Program-made: the position numbers and the translations under genes
NCBI GenBank assembly: GCA_963725185.1
Contig: CAVRXO010000004.1
Coordinates: 1 to 64,000, forward strand
DNA: 64,000 nucleotides
DNA from: VAZQ01 sp963725185
GTDB taxonomy: Bacteria > Pseudomonadota > Alphaproteobacteria > Rhizobiales > Xanthobacteraceae
Direction: 5' to 3'
Shown: one piece after another, positions 27,090-36,765 of the stretch
How the letters are laid out: every line of letters begins with the position of its first letter
Position numbering within the stretch: position 1 is the first letter of the stretch
Notes under the pieces: model-generated
Told to the model about the DNA's origin: nothing
Seen by the model: only the letters and a program-made list of their open reading frames with translations
Database searches by the model: none

Positions 27090-28550
27090 TCACAGCGCCT
27101 TGATGCGCAAGAACGCGAACAGCACCATCCGCAAGAGTATCACCCCATGGCGAAAGCGGGAGATCTGGGTCTCGCCATAGGTGCGGCTGGCATAGCGAAT
27201 GGGAAGCTCGGCGACTTTCAGCCCGAGCTTCGAGGCGCCGAAGATGAGGTCGAAATCGCCGAACGGATCGAAGTCGCCGAAATAGGCGCGGCCGGCCTTC
27301 AGCCGCACATAGTCGGCGCGGCGCAGGACCTTGGTTCCGCACAGCGTGTCGGTGAAGCGCTGCGACAGGAGCCAGGTGAATATCAGCGAGAAGGCCTTGT
27401 TGGCGACCAGGTTGAGCGCCCGCATGGCGTCGGTTTCCATCGGATAGACCAGGCGGGAGCCGTTGATGAACTCGCCCTTGCCGGAGCGCAGCGCCAGCCA
27501 GAATTTCGGCAACTGCTCCGGCGGCACCGTCAGGTCGGCGTCGAGGATGAACAGGACGTCGCCGCGCGCCAGATCGAACGCAGTGAACACCGCATCGGCC
27601 TTGCCCTTGCCCTTCTGCTGCACCGCCTTGATGTCGAGCTGAGGATACGCGGCCTTCACCCGCTGGATCTCCTCCCAGGTGCCGTCGCGCGAATGGCCTT
27701 CCACGAAGATGATCTCGAGGTCGTCGGTGAACCGCGGAAGCCGCCGGATCGCGGGCTCGATGTTGCCCTGCTCGTTTCGCGCCGGAATGACCACGGTCGC
27801 CGACTTGACGCCGTCGTCCAGATGCCGGAGCGAGCGACAGACCGTGTAGTGGCGAAAGCACAGCTGTCGGATGAGCGGGAAGGGGGCGATGAAACGGTTG
27901 ACCAAGCGGCCAAGCCCCAGCATCCGGAACGGCGCCAGCAGCCGGACCTCGCTCTTGACGGTCTCGAATTCGGCCAGCGCCGCCAGCGCCTGGATGTCGG
28001 CCGGGGCCAGCACGTTTTGCGGCGGCTCGGTCAGCCGCAATCCGATCCATCCGGCGAATTTGAGCGCCGGGTACCACAGATGCGAGAAGTAAGCGATGAC
28101 CAGCCGGGTCTCGCGCGTGCACAGCGGATGCAGGTTCTCGAGCAGCTGCTGGCAATCGTCGAGCGAGCCCAGCGTGTCTCCGATCAGGATGAAGTCGAAT
28201 GGTCCCGGCAGCGTCCGGACGAATTCGGCGTCTTCGATGTCGCCGACGAAGAACGAAAGATCAGGATGCGCCCGACGCGCCTCGGCGATCATCGGCTCGC
28301 TGAAATCGACACCGACCCCGAACGAGGGCTCGAGCGCGGCCAGCAGATTGCCGATGCTGCAGCCGAGGTCGAGGACGCGGGCGCCCGGCGGGATGAGAAA
28401 CTTCAAATAGAGGCGATCCTCGCTGTGAAAGAACGCCGCCTTGTCGCGCCAGCTCGGGAGATCGCGTGCGCGCTGGTCGAAGATGCGACGAACTTCCTGC
28501 TTGCGCTGCGACATGCCGGTCGGCAGGGACTTGAGATTTTCGAGGGACAT
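27090..28550 (-). CDS. bifunctional class I methyltransferase / glycosyltransferase family 2
   Basis: An intact fusion of 486 residues. Residues about 1-230 form a SAM methyltransferase (RVLDLGCSIGNLLAALEP, VGVDFSEPMIAEA, DFILIGDTLGSLDD). Residues about 250-480 form a dolichol-phosphate-mannose-synthase-like GT2: ATVVIPARNEQGNIEPAI, IIFVEGHSRDGTWEEI, LFILDADLTVPPEQ (metal site DAD), and DTLCGTKVLRRADYVRLK. The C-terminus ends in one hydrophobic segment. Fused genes of this layout are found in several rhizobial polysaccharide loci. The GT2 half probably makes a polyprenyl-phosphate-linked sugar or adds a sugar directly; the MTase half may act on the same glycolipid. Confidence 0.87.
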   Translation of the reverse strand: MSLENLKSLPTGMSQRKQEVRRIFDQRARDLPSWRDKAAFFHSEDRLYLKFLIPPGARVLDLGCSIGNLLAALEPSFGVGVDFSEPMIAEARRAHPDLSFFVGDIEDAEFVRTLPGPFDFILIGDTLGSLDDCQQLLENLHPLCTRETRLVIAYFSHLWYPALKFAGWIGLRLTEPPQNVLAPADIQALAALAEFETVKSEVRLLAPFRMLGLGRLVNRFIAPFPLIRQLCFRHYTVCRSLRHLDDGVKSATVVIPARNEQGNIEPAIRRLPRFTDDLEIIFVEGHSRDGTWEEIQRVKAAYPQLDIKAVQQKGKGKADAVFTAFDLARGDVLFILDADLTVPPEQLPKFWLALRSGKGEFINGSRLVYPMETDAMRALNLVANKAFSLIFTWLLSQRFTDTLCGTKVLRRADYVRLKAGRAYFGDFDPFGDFDLIFGASKLGLKVAELPIRYASRTYGETQISRFRHGVILLRMVLFAFLRIKAL

Positions 28551-28707
28551 CGCCTAGATGCTGCCAGGTTGGTCGATCGCCGCGACTGTGATCCCGGGAG
28601 AAGCTGCGAGAATTTCGATCCGCCTTAATCCAATCAATCCGTTCTTCGCCGTCACCAACCAACCCCCCGCATTTCCATCAGCGACCTGCGATTGTTTCCG
28701 ATACGAG

Positions 28708-30169
28708 CTATCGCCCATAGACGTCGTCCATCCGCACGATGTCGTCCTCGCCGAGGTAGCTGCCGACCTGCACCTCGATCAGCTCGAGCGGAATCTTGCC
28801 CGGGTTGGCCAGCCGATGCACCCCGCCGATGGGAATATAGACGAACTCGTTCTCGATGGACCGCGCTGATCTTGCCGTCGACGGCGACCTCGGCGGTGCC
28901 CTTCACCACCACCCAGTGCTCGGCTCGGTGGAAATGCTTCTGCAGCGATAGCTTCCCGCCGGGCTTGACCACGATGCGCTTGACTTGATAGCGCCCGCCC
29001 GAATCGATGCCTTGATAGTAGCCCCAGGGGCGATAGATCCGCCGGTGCTCGACCGCTTCGCGCCGGTTCTTGGTCTTGAGCAGCTCGACCAGTTGCTTCA
29101 CATCCTCCGCCTTGTCGCGCGCCGCGACCAGCACGGCATCGCCGGTGGCGATCACGAAGATATCGTGGAGACCGACGACCGTGGTGAGCAGGCCGTCCTC
29201 GGACCGCACAAGATTGTTCGTGCTGTCCAGCAACACGACCGGACCGTCGGTGACGTTTCCCTGCGGATCGCGGTCGAGCACCTCCCAAACCGCATTCCAG
29301 CTGCCGATATCGGACCAGCCGATATCGGCGGGGACGACGGCGGCAAGCTTGGTGCGCTCCATCACCGCATAGTCGATGGCTTTTTTCGGCGCCTGGCCGA
29401 ACGGCTGCGCGTCAAGCCGCAGGAAATCGAGATCGCGGGTAGCGCCTGCCACCGCGGCCTTGGCAGCCTCGGCCATGGCCGGCTCATAGCGCTCGATCTC
29501 TCCCAGCATGACACGCGCCTGGAACAGGAAATTGCCGCTGTTCCAGAGATATTTCTCGGCCACGTAACCGGCCGCGGTTGCGGCGTCGGGCTTCTCCACG
29601 AAAGCGTCGACGATGAGCGCCCCCTGGCCATTGAGCTTGCGGCCGGGGCGGATGTAGCCGTAATTGGTCGCCGGATAGGACGGGCGAATCCCGAAGGTGA
29701 CGATGCGGCCGCTCGCTGCCGCGGCGGTGGCGGCCTGCCGGCAGACCTGGAGGAATTCCGCCTTGTTGCGCACGACGTGATCGGCCGCGAGCACCAGAAC
29801 GATCGCGTCGGCGTCGCGGCCGGCCGCCAGCACCGCCGCGACCGCGACCGCGGGACCGGAGTTGCGACGCATCGGCTCGAGCACGATGTCGGCATCGATC
29901 CTGCATTCCCGCAGCTGCTCGGCGACCACGAAGCGGAAATCCGCACTGGTGATGATGATCGGGCGTGCAAACAGGCTCGCATCGGAGACGCGGTCGAGCA
30001 CCTGCTGGAAGGTGGATTGATTTCCGACCAACGAAACAAACTGCTTGGGCATGCTTTCGCGCGAGACCGGCCACAGTCGCGTCCCGGCCCCGCCGCACAT
30101 GATCACGGGAACGATCTGAAGCGGAGTGGCCGCGGTGGCCGGACGGGATGTCATGATGGGAGTTTTCAT
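28708..30169 (-). CDS. manC: mannose-1-phosphate guanylyltransferase / mannose-6-phosphate isomerase (frameshifted)
   Basis: A two-domain ManC/AlgA-type enzyme. The guanylyltransferase part begins IVPVIMCGGAGTRLWPVSRE and includes FVEKPD, NSGNFLF and KKAIDYAVMERT. The C-terminal cupin isomerase part has RPWGYYQGIDSG, HFHRAEHWVVVKGTAEV. Near 28857 one extra base shifts the frame; the third frame continues NEFVYIPIGGVHRLANPG and ends VGSYLGEDDIVRMDDVYGR at a TAG whose complement is 28708-28710, the normal family C-terminus. The product is GDP-mannose, precursor of GDP-fucose and other GDP-sugars used by this cluster. Start ATG 30169 (or 30154). It is divergent from ugd. Confidence 0.9.
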
Positions 30170-30199
30170 CCTTGGAAATGAGCTTGCAGTTCAAGCCAG

Positions 30200-30308
30200 A
30201 CCCGGCCAAAAGGTCAAGCTGTTCGGCGGGGCCCGCTCGGATCGCGCCCTGATGGAGGCCGGGCGGATCGTTGCGATGGTTCCGGTCGAGGGTATTCTCG
30301 ACGCGTAG
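30200..30308 (+). pseudogene. 3' remnant of a polysaccharide exporter ATPase gene (wzt-like)
   Basis: In the gap between manC and ugd the plus strand reads VKLFGG, then SDRALMEAGRIVAMVPVEGILDA and a stop at 30306-30308. This is the end of the ATP-binding domain of Wzt/TagH-type ATPases. At DNA level about 42 bases are strongly similar to the wzt gene near 2575-2615, which encodes MMEAGRIVAMGPVDEV. No Walker motifs remain upstream; the manC gene occupies that DNA on the other strand. It is therefore a leftover 3' end of a second exporter ATPase gene, lost when the locus was rearranged. Confidence 0.55.
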
Positions 30309-30348
30309 CAGTCCATTCTATATTGTTGCCTGAGAAAGCTCCAATCCC

Positions 30349-31657
30349 ATGCGCGTCACCATGATCGGCACCGGTTATGTCGGCCTCGTATCCGGCGCAT
30401 GCTTCGCGGATTTCGGCAACCAGGTCGTCTGTGTCGACAAGGATGCCGCCAAGATCGATCAGCTGGTGCAGGGCAAATGCCCGATTTTTGAGCCTTTTCT
30501 CGATGCGCTGGTCGTCCGCAATATCGAAGCCGGACGCTTGTCGTTTGCGACCGAATCGGGTCCCGCGATTCGTTCCGCCGATGCCGTGTTCATCGCGGTC
30601 GGCACGCCGTCGCGGCGTGGCGACGGCTTCGCGGATCTGAGCTTCGTGTATGACGCGGCCCGTGAGATCGCCGCCGAGCTCGAGGGCTTCACCGTCATCG
30701 CGACCAAGTCGACCGTACCGGTCGGCACCGGCGACGAGGTCGACGCGATCGTGCGCCAGCTGCGCCCGAACGCGGATTTTGCGGTGGTGTCGAACCCCGA
30801 ATTCCTGCGCGAGGGCGCCGCGATCGAGGACTTCAAGCGGCCGGACCGCGTGGTCGTCGGCACCGAGGACGAGCGCGCACGCCACCTCATGGCCGAGCTC
30901 TATCGACCCTTGTACATCAATGAAACACCCATGGTGTTTACCAGCCGACGGACCGCGGAGCTGATCAAGTACGCCTCCAACGCCTTCCTGGCCACCAAGA
31001 TCACCTTCATCAACGAGATGGCGGAGCTGTGCGAGAAGGTCGGCGCCAACGTGCAGGAGGTGGCGCGCGGCATGGGTCTCGACGGCCGTATCGGATCGAA
31101 GTTCCTGCACGCGGGCCCCGGCTTTGGCGGCTCCTGCTTCCCCAAGGATACCGCCGCGCTCGTCGCCATCGGGCAGCGCTACGGGGCGCCGATGCAGGAT
31201 CGTGGAGACGGTGGTCAGCGTCAACAATGCACGCAAATCCGCCATGGTGCAGAAGATCGCGGCGGCTTGCGGCGGCAGCGTCCGCGGCAAGCGGCTCGCC
31301 GTGCTCGGTCTGGCGTTCAAGCCCAATACCGACGACATGCGGGAGGCGCCGAGCCTGTCGATCCTTCCGGTGCTGGCCGCCGAAGGCGCCGAGGTCAGCG
31401 CCTACGATCCCGCCGCCATGACGGAAGCCCGCAAGCTGTTGCCGGAGGTGACCACCGAGGCCGATCCCTATGCCTGCATCGAAGGCGCCGACGCCCTGGT
31501 GATCCTCACCGAGTGGGATCAGTTTCGCGCTCTCGACCTCGACCGCGTCAAAACCATCCTGCGCAAGCCTGTCGTGATCGACCTGCGCAACGTCTACAAG
31601 CCGGCCGACATGGCGGCGCGCGGCTTCACCTATGTCAGCATCGGACGCCCCTCTTGA
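30349..31657 (+). CDS. ugd: UDP-glucose 6-dehydrogenase (frameshifted)
   Basis: The N-terminal NAD domain begins MRVTMIGTGYVGLVSGACFA. FIAVGTPSRR, ATKSTVPVGTGDEV and SNPEFLREGAAIEDF follow, and the catalytic cysteine is in GPGFGGSCFPKDT. After a one-base break at about 31195 (one extra C after ATG) the C-terminal domain continues RIVETVVSVNNARK, LAVLGLAFKPNTDDMREAPS and ILTEWDQFRALD, with the stop at 31657. Full length is about 435 residues, normal for the family. It oxidises UDP-glucose to UDP-glucuronate, the substrate of the epimerase that follows. The break is most likely a sequence error. Confidence 0.92.
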
Positions 31658-31685
31658 GCGCCGTCTCCGTCATGGCGGTGTCGGG

Positions 31686-32717
31686 ATGACGACCTCCACC
31701 CCCGAGCCCGTCCTGCGTCACCGGGGCGGCCGGGCTTCATCGGCTTTTGCTTCGCGCGCCGCCTGCTCGCAGTCCGGCCGGGCGGTCATCGGCATCGACA
31801 ACGTCAACGACTACTATGACCCGGCCTTGAAGGAGGCGCGGCTGGCCAAGCTCCAGGAGCACCGCGGCTTCGCCTTTCATCGCCTCGATCTCGCCGACCG
31901 GGCGGCGACCGAAAAGCTGTTCGGCAGCGGCCGGTTTCGCTTCGTGGTGCATCTCGCCGCCCAGGCGGGCGTGCGCTATTCGCTGCAAAATCCCCATGCC
32001 TATCTCGACGCGAACCTCGCCGGCTTCCTTAATGTCCTGGAAGGCTGTCGCCAGCGCCGGCACGCAGCATCTGATCTATGCCTCGTCGAGCTCGGTCTAC
32101 GGCGCCAATACCAGGCTGCCGTTCTCGGTGCACGACAATGTCGATCATCCGGTGAGCCTCTACGCCGCGACCAAGAAGGCCAATGAATTGATGGCGCACG
32201 CCTACAGCAAGCTCTACGGGCTGCCGGCGACCGGCCTGCGTTTCTTCACCGTCTACGGGCCCTGGGGCCGCCCCGACATGGCGATGTTCATCTTCACCAC
32301 GGCCATTTTGCAAGGCCGGCCGATCAGGCTTTTCAATCACGGCCGCATGCGGCGGGACTTCACCTATATCGACGACATCGTCGAGGCGATGGAGCGGCTG
32401 CTCGATCGGCCGCCCGCGCGGCGATCCGAACTGGTCGGGCGATGCGCCGGATCCCTCGTCGAGCTCGGCGCCCTGGCGGCTCTACAATATCGGCAACAAT
32501 CGATCGGTCGAGGTCACCAAGCTGGTCGAGCTGCTCGAAAGCGCGCTCGACCGCAAGGCCGTCAAGGAGCTGGTCGACGATGCAGCCTGGAGACGTCCCG
32601 GAGACCTGCGCCGACATCGAGGATCTCAAACGCGCCGTCGGCTTTTACCCCGCGACCTCGATCGAGGAGGGTATTGCGCGCTTCGTGGCATGGTATCGTG
32701 AATTCTACCAGACTTGA
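31686..32717 (+). CDS. UDP-glucuronate 4-epimerase-like SDR (multiple frameshifts)
   Basis: ATG 31686 starts MTTSTPEPV. The NAD motif TGAAGFIG is only readable after dropping three single extra bases within the next 100 nucleotides. Then follow IGIDNVNDYYDPALKEARL, a hallmark of uronate epimerases (LpsL/CapI), VVHLAAQAGVRYSL, ASSSSVYG, LYAATKKANE (catalytic Tyr and Lys), and RDFTYIDDIVEAMERL. Further single-base breaks lie near 32045, 32420 and 32580, and the normal end is IEEGIARFVAWYREFYQ. The breaks are nearly all insertions and cancel to leave all domain blocks in order. It would turn UDP-glucuronate from ugd into UDP-galacturonate. Confidence 0.8.
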
Positions 32718-32747
32718 GCTGAGACGGGCGGGAGGGAAGGAATAGCA

Positions 32748-33884
32748 TTGGCGAAGGACATCTGGCACCTGGACTATATCGATGCGTTGCGCGGCTATGC
32801 GATCCTCGGCGTCATCGCGGTGCATACCTCGCAGTCGGTCCCCCAGCTGGAATGGCCGCTTCGCCTGCTCGCCGATCAGGGGGCGCGCGGAGTGCAGCTG
32901 TTCTTCGTCGTCAGCGCTCTCACGCTCATGTTCTCGTGGAACGAGCGCGGCGACGGTGTGCTGCCTTTCTATATTCGGCGCCTGTTTCGTATCGTGCCGA
33001 TGTTCTGGCTGGCGATGGTGTTGTTCGTGGCCGTGCAAGCGTCCGGGCTGCCGATCACCTACTGGCCCCCGTTGTCGATCTCCTGGTCGAGCGTCCTTGC
33101 CACGGCGACGTTCACTTTCGGGCTTCATCCGCAAACCATCCGCAGCCTTGTGCCCGGAGGCTGGAGCATCGCCGACGAGATGACTTTCTATCTCCTGTTG
33201 CCGCTCCTGGTCGTGGCACTGCGGTCCTGGACCGCGACCGCTCTGGCCATAGCGGCTGCCGTGTGTCTCTCGATGCTGCTCGCGGCGCTCGCTCTTTACG
33301 GCTGGTTTTATCCGGATCTCGATCGTGGACTGGTCGAGCAGTTTGTGTTCGCAAGCTTTCCCAACCAATTCCCGGCGTTTCTGGCGGGCATATTGGTGTT
33401 TCACTTGCTTCGCGCATTTCCCGCCACGCCATCGCGCGCCGCGCTACAACTCGGGCTGGTCGTATCGATTGCCGCAATGGCCGCCATTCCGTTCATCGCG
33501 CTGGCGCCGCACAGTCGTCTGATGCATGCAACTTACGTGATGCCGATCGTCTATACGGTTCCTTTTGCGCTGTGCACGTGGTGTCTCGCCAAGGGCGGCG
33601 GCCGCGTCATGGCCAACCAGGCGATCAGGTATGTCGGCAAGGTCAGCTATAGCGCGTTTTTCTTGCACTTTCTTGTTCTCGGACTGCTGGTCTATCTCGG
33701 ACCTTATCCGCATGGCACGTCGGTGCCGGGCTGGCTGCAATTCGCGACGCTGCTGGCGCTCGCGGTCGTGCTGACCGTCGCCGTTTCATCCGTTACCTTC
33801 CGCCTGGTCGAGGCGCCGATGATCCGTGTCGGGCGACAACTTGCCAACATGGCGGTGGTCAAACGAGTGGCCGTTGCCGGCTAG
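32748..33884 (+). CDS. acyltransferase family 3 membrane protein (OafA-like)
   Basis: A protein of 378 residues with about ten membrane spans. The N-terminus HLDYIDALRGYAILGVIAVH is the family hallmark, with the conserved Arg-Gly and a His at the end of the first span. FYIRRLFRIVPMFWLAM and GGWSIADEMTFYLLLPLL are further family blocks, the latter holding the conserved glutamate. Such enzymes move acyl groups, often acetyl, onto sugars of O-antigen, Nod factor or succinoglycan in the membrane. TTG 32748 is preceded by the strong ribosome site GGAGGGAAGG. It lies inside the sugar-nucleotide block, fitting O-acetylation of this polymer. Confidence 0.85.
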   Translation: MAKDIWHLDYIDALRGYAILGVIAVHTSQSVPQLEWPLRLLADQGARGVQLFFVVSALTLMFSWNERGDGVLPFYIRRLFRIVPMFWLAMVLFVAVQASGLPITYWPPLSISWSSVLATATFTFGLHPQTIRSLVPGGWSIADEMTFYLLLPLLVVALRSWTATALAIAAAVCLSMLLAALALYGWFYPDLDRGLVEQFVFASFPNQFPAFLAGILVFHLLRAFPATPSRAALQLGLVVSIAAMAAIPFIALAPHSRLMHATYVMPIVYTVPFALCTWCLAKGGGRVMANQAIRYVGKVSYSAFFLHFLVLGLLVYLGPYPHGTSVPGWLQFATLLALAVVLTVAVSSVTFRLVEAPMIRVGRQLANMAVVKRVAVAG

Positions 33885-34096
33885 GTTCTCGGATGTGCGG
33901 AAATCCCAGTGCCGACTCGGTCGAAAACGTGTGGCGCCTCGATCACCAGGAACGACAGTCCGGGAGCGGCCAGTAGCTGGTCCCGCGGCAGCTTTGCCAG
34001 GATGGCTTGCTGCGCCGCTCATGAGCATATCCAAATGCGACTTTGCGCCAAAGTTCCTCCGGCAAGCATTGGTCCAATCGTGGGGTATCGGGACAA

Positions 34097-35053
34097 GTGA
34101 CACAAACGGTCATGGTCACCGGATCATCGGGCTTTGTCGGGCGCCGGCTCGTCAGCGCGCTGGCGGGTGCCGGCTATCGGGTTGTCGCCGCGTGCCGCAA
34201 TCCAAACGCTGCCAGTTTTCCGCATGGGGTCGAGGTCATTCGTCTGCCGGATCTGGCGGAACGGATCGAATGGGAACCCCTGTTGGCCGACATTGCCTAT
34301 GTGGTGCATCTGGCCGGCGTCGCGCACCGCGGCGCGGCGGTGGCCGAGGAAATGTATGATCGTATCAACCATGTGGCGGTTGCGGATCTGGCCGCGGCGG
34401 CGGCAAGAGCAGGCCTTGCCCGGCTGGTCTTCATATCGTCGATCGGGAGCCAGAGCGGTCCGGCCAGCGAGCAGGTATTGAGCGAGGCCGACGAGCCGCG
34501 CCCGACCACGGGGTACGGTCGCTCCAAGCTGGCCGCCGAGATTGCGCTACGCGCCTCCGGAGCCGTGCACACGATCTTTCGGCCGGTGCTGATGTATGGC
34601 CCGGATGCGCCCGGCAATATGGGCATGCTGGCGAGGCTCGCCGCGGCGCCCTGGCCGCTGCCGTTCGGCGCCTTGACCGGACAGCGCTCGCTGCTGGCGG
34701 TCGACAACCTGATCGATGCGATACAATTCGCGATGAAGTCGCCTGCGACCAGGAACGAGACCTATGTGATCGCCGATCTGGATGCGCTCACCCTGCCGGA
34801 AATCATCGCCGTGCTGCGGGCGGCGATCGCGCGCTCGCCACGCCTCCTCCCGCTCCCGCAAGGGCTGCTCGCCGGCGCGCTCCGAATGATCGGGCAGGAT
34901 GAGTTGTGGCAGCGTCTCGGCGGTTCGCTCATTGCGGATCCCGCCAAGCTGATCGCCGCGGGCTGGCAACCTGCCGTCGACACGCGCGCCGGCCTGGCCG
35001 CCATGATGCGCGCGGGGGTCCACGATCGACGCACGAGCTTACCCCGACCGTGA
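34097..35053 (+). CDS. NAD-dependent sugar epimerase/reductase family protein
   Basis: An extended SDR of about 318 residues with VMVTGSSGFVGRRLV at the NAD site, YVVHLAGVAHRG, FISSIGSQSG and the catalytic TGYGRSKLAAE. GQRSLLAVDNLIDAI and the C-terminal helices are like the branch that includes WbpV-type 4-keto reductases acting on UDP-N-acetyl sugars in O-antigen synthesis. GTG 34097 is chosen because homologous N-termini begin just before the glycine motif; ATG 34112 is possible. The 212 bases before it hold no recognisable gene. The substrate is inferred from family and context only. Confidence 0.8.
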   Translation: MTQTVMVTGSSGFVGRRLVSALAGAGYRVVAACRNPNAASFPHGVEVIRLPDLAERIEWEPLLADIAYVVHLAGVAHRGAAVAEEMYDRINHVAVADLAAAAARAGLARLVFISSIGSQSGPASEQVLSEADEPRPTTGYGRSKLAAEIALRASGAVHTIFRPVLMYGPDAPGNMGMLARLAAAPWPLPFGALTGQRSLLAVDNLIDAIQFAMKSPATRNETYVIADLDALTLPEIIAVLRAAIARSPRLLPLPQGLLAGALRMIGQDELWQRLGGSLIADPAKLIAAGWQPAVDTRAGLAAMMRAGVHDRRTSLPRP

Positions 35054-35214
35054 GCCCTCTCAGCGCGACTGACATCGCCATCCCTTTGCCGGCACGGTGA
35101 AATCTAGTAAACCTGCGGCGACAGGTGGCGCGCCGGCGGGGCGCGGGGGCTGCGCACCTCTTGCCGTCGCGCCCTCCGCCGGTTGCGACTGCCCCGGAGA
35201 CGTTTGGAGCGGTG

Positions 35215-35496
35215 ATGATAGGAGCGAGGGACCCGCAAACCGTCGTTGCAGGCGGCCGCAGGTCGGCGTCACCGCGGATTTCCGGCGTCAGGATGGTCGA
35301 TCTCGGCAATGTCATGACCCGCAGCGGCTGGATGGCGGAGGTTTTTCGCACCGATTGGTCGCCGGCTGGCTCCATCACTGCCGATGAGCGCGACGCCGTC
35401 TTATCGAGTTGGTCGTGGCGGGTGACCGCGCCGCTCAGGACGCTGTCGTGGGCCGTTCGCCGCCTGGCCGGGGGGCTGCGCCAAGGGCCGCCCTGA
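35215..35496 (+). CDS. small hypothetical protein, possible gene-fusion remnant
   Basis: A 93-residue open frame from ATG 35215 within the otherwise empty 35054-35722 stretch. Its middle reads VDLGNVMTRSGWMAEVFRTD, which recalls the start of RmlC/FdtA-like sugar proteins. Its end reads SWSWRVTAPLRTLSWAVRR, a phrase often seen at the C-terminus of rhizobial glycosyltransferases. Neither domain is complete. It may be a real short gene or the scar of a deletion that joined the ends of two genes. I see nothing else in the surrounding 670 bases. Confidence 0.35.
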   Translation: MIGARDPQTVVAGGRRSASPRISGVRMVDLGNVMTRSGWMAEVFRTDWSPAGSITADERDAVLSSWSWRVTAPLRTLSWAVRRLAGGLRQGPP

Positions 35497-35722
35497 TCAA
35501 CCGGCGGACCCACGACTTTCGAAGGAATTCTAATGGCTTGCCGTGGAATATGGAATTCATGCACGAGGCCGCCAAGGGGGAGTGGCCGGTCGCCAGGCGC
35601 GGCGCTGTAACCCTTTGAATCAAAACGTGTTGGGAAGTGTTCGAATGTTCACGTCGCCAGCTCGCCAACGGCCATGCTAGGGTATTGCGGGGTCGGAAGC
35701 GGGCAGGGGGACTTAATCGATC

Positions 35723-36727
35723 ATGGTGCACGCCGCGAAAACCGGTGCGGGCGGTCCGTTGCGCTTGGGCGTCGTGGGGGTCGGCGTCATGGGCGCCAAC
35801 CACGCCCGCGTCCTTACCGATCTTGCCGACGTCAAGCTGGTCGGAATTGCCGATCCGGACCCGAAGCAGCGCGAACTCGTTGCCAGCGCACTCGGTTGCG
35901 CCGGCCATGCCGATGTGGAGGCTTTGATCGCCGACGGCGTCGATGCCATCACCATCGCGGCGCCCACCCATCTGCATCGCGACCTCGCGCTCACCTGCAT
36001 CCGCCATGGCGTCCATATCCTGGTGGAGAAGCCGATCGCATCCTCGGTGGCGGAAGGCCGCACCATCATCGCGGCCGCGCAGCGCGCCGGCGTCACGCTG
36101 ATGATCGGCCACGTCGAGCGGTTCAACCCCGCGGTGGACGCGATCAAGACCGCGATCCGCGACGAGGACATCCTCTCGATCGCCATCACCCGCGTCGGTC
36201 CGTTTCCCCCGCGCATGTCGAATGTGGGCGTCGTCATCGACCTTGCGGTGCACGACATCGATCTGATCCGCTGGTTCACGGATTCCGACATCGTGGAGAT
36301 CCAACCCCAGCTTTCCAATGCCATCGCGGAGCGCGAGGACATCGCCCTGTTGCAGTTCCGCACCGCATCGGGCGTGCTCGCCCACATCAACACCAACTGG
36401 CTCACGCCCTTCAAGGCGCGCAGCGTCACGGTGGCGACCCGCAAGAAATACATCATGGGCGACCTGCTGACGCGGCAGGTGACGGAGTGTTTCGGCTTCC
36501 AGCCCGACGGCAGCTATTCGATGCGGCACCTCTCGGTCGGCCATGCGGAACCGTTGCGGAGCGAGCTGCAGGCCTTCGTCAACGCGATCCGGCTCGGGGA
36601 GCGGCCGGCGGTGACCGGGGAAGAAGGGGTTGCCAGCCTCGAGATTGCCATCCGCTGTCTTGAGGGCGGCGCCGTGATGCCGAGCGCCGGGTCACGGCGC
36701 CAGCGGGCCAGGCGCGTGATCGGTTGA
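35723..36727 (+). CDS. Gfo/Idh/MocA family oxidoreductase (WbpB-like)
   Basis: A protein of 334 residues. The NAD-binding GVVGVGVMGANHARVL starts the Rossmann domain, and the family motif with the catalytic lysine is HILVEKPIASS. IGHVERFNPAV and VVIDLAVHDIDLIRWF carry the conserved His/Asp pair of the second domain. Next to a WbpE-like aminotransferase it most resembles WbpB/WlbA, which oxidise UDP-N-acetylglucosaminuronate at C3. ATG 35723 is the first start. The last 20 residues are basic and probably disordered. Confidence 0.83.
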   Translation: MVHAAKTGAGGPLRLGVVGVGVMGANHARVLTDLADVKLVGIADPDPKQRELVASALGCAGHADVEALIADGVDAITIAAPTHLHRDLALTCIRHGVHILVEKPIASSVAEGRTIIAAAQRAGVTLMIGHVERFNPAVDAIKTAIRDEDILSIAITRVGPFPPRMSNVGVVIDLAVHDIDLIRWFTDSDIVEIQPQLSNAIAEREDIALLQFRTASGVLAHINTNWLTPFKARSVTVATRKKYIMGDLLTRQVTECFGFQPDGSYSMRHLSVGHAEPLRSELQAFVNAIRLGERPAVTGEEGVASLEIAIRCLEGGAVMPSAGSRRQRARRVIG

Positions 36728-36765
36728 TGCCTTAGCCTCTCCATTCCTCTAGTCTCTTAGCCGCA

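Noticed and set aside
33885..34096. Possible small genes between the acyltransferase and the SDR
   Set aside because: Short frames on both strands exist, but they lack ribosome sites and recognisable motifs and overlap the flanking genes in other frames.
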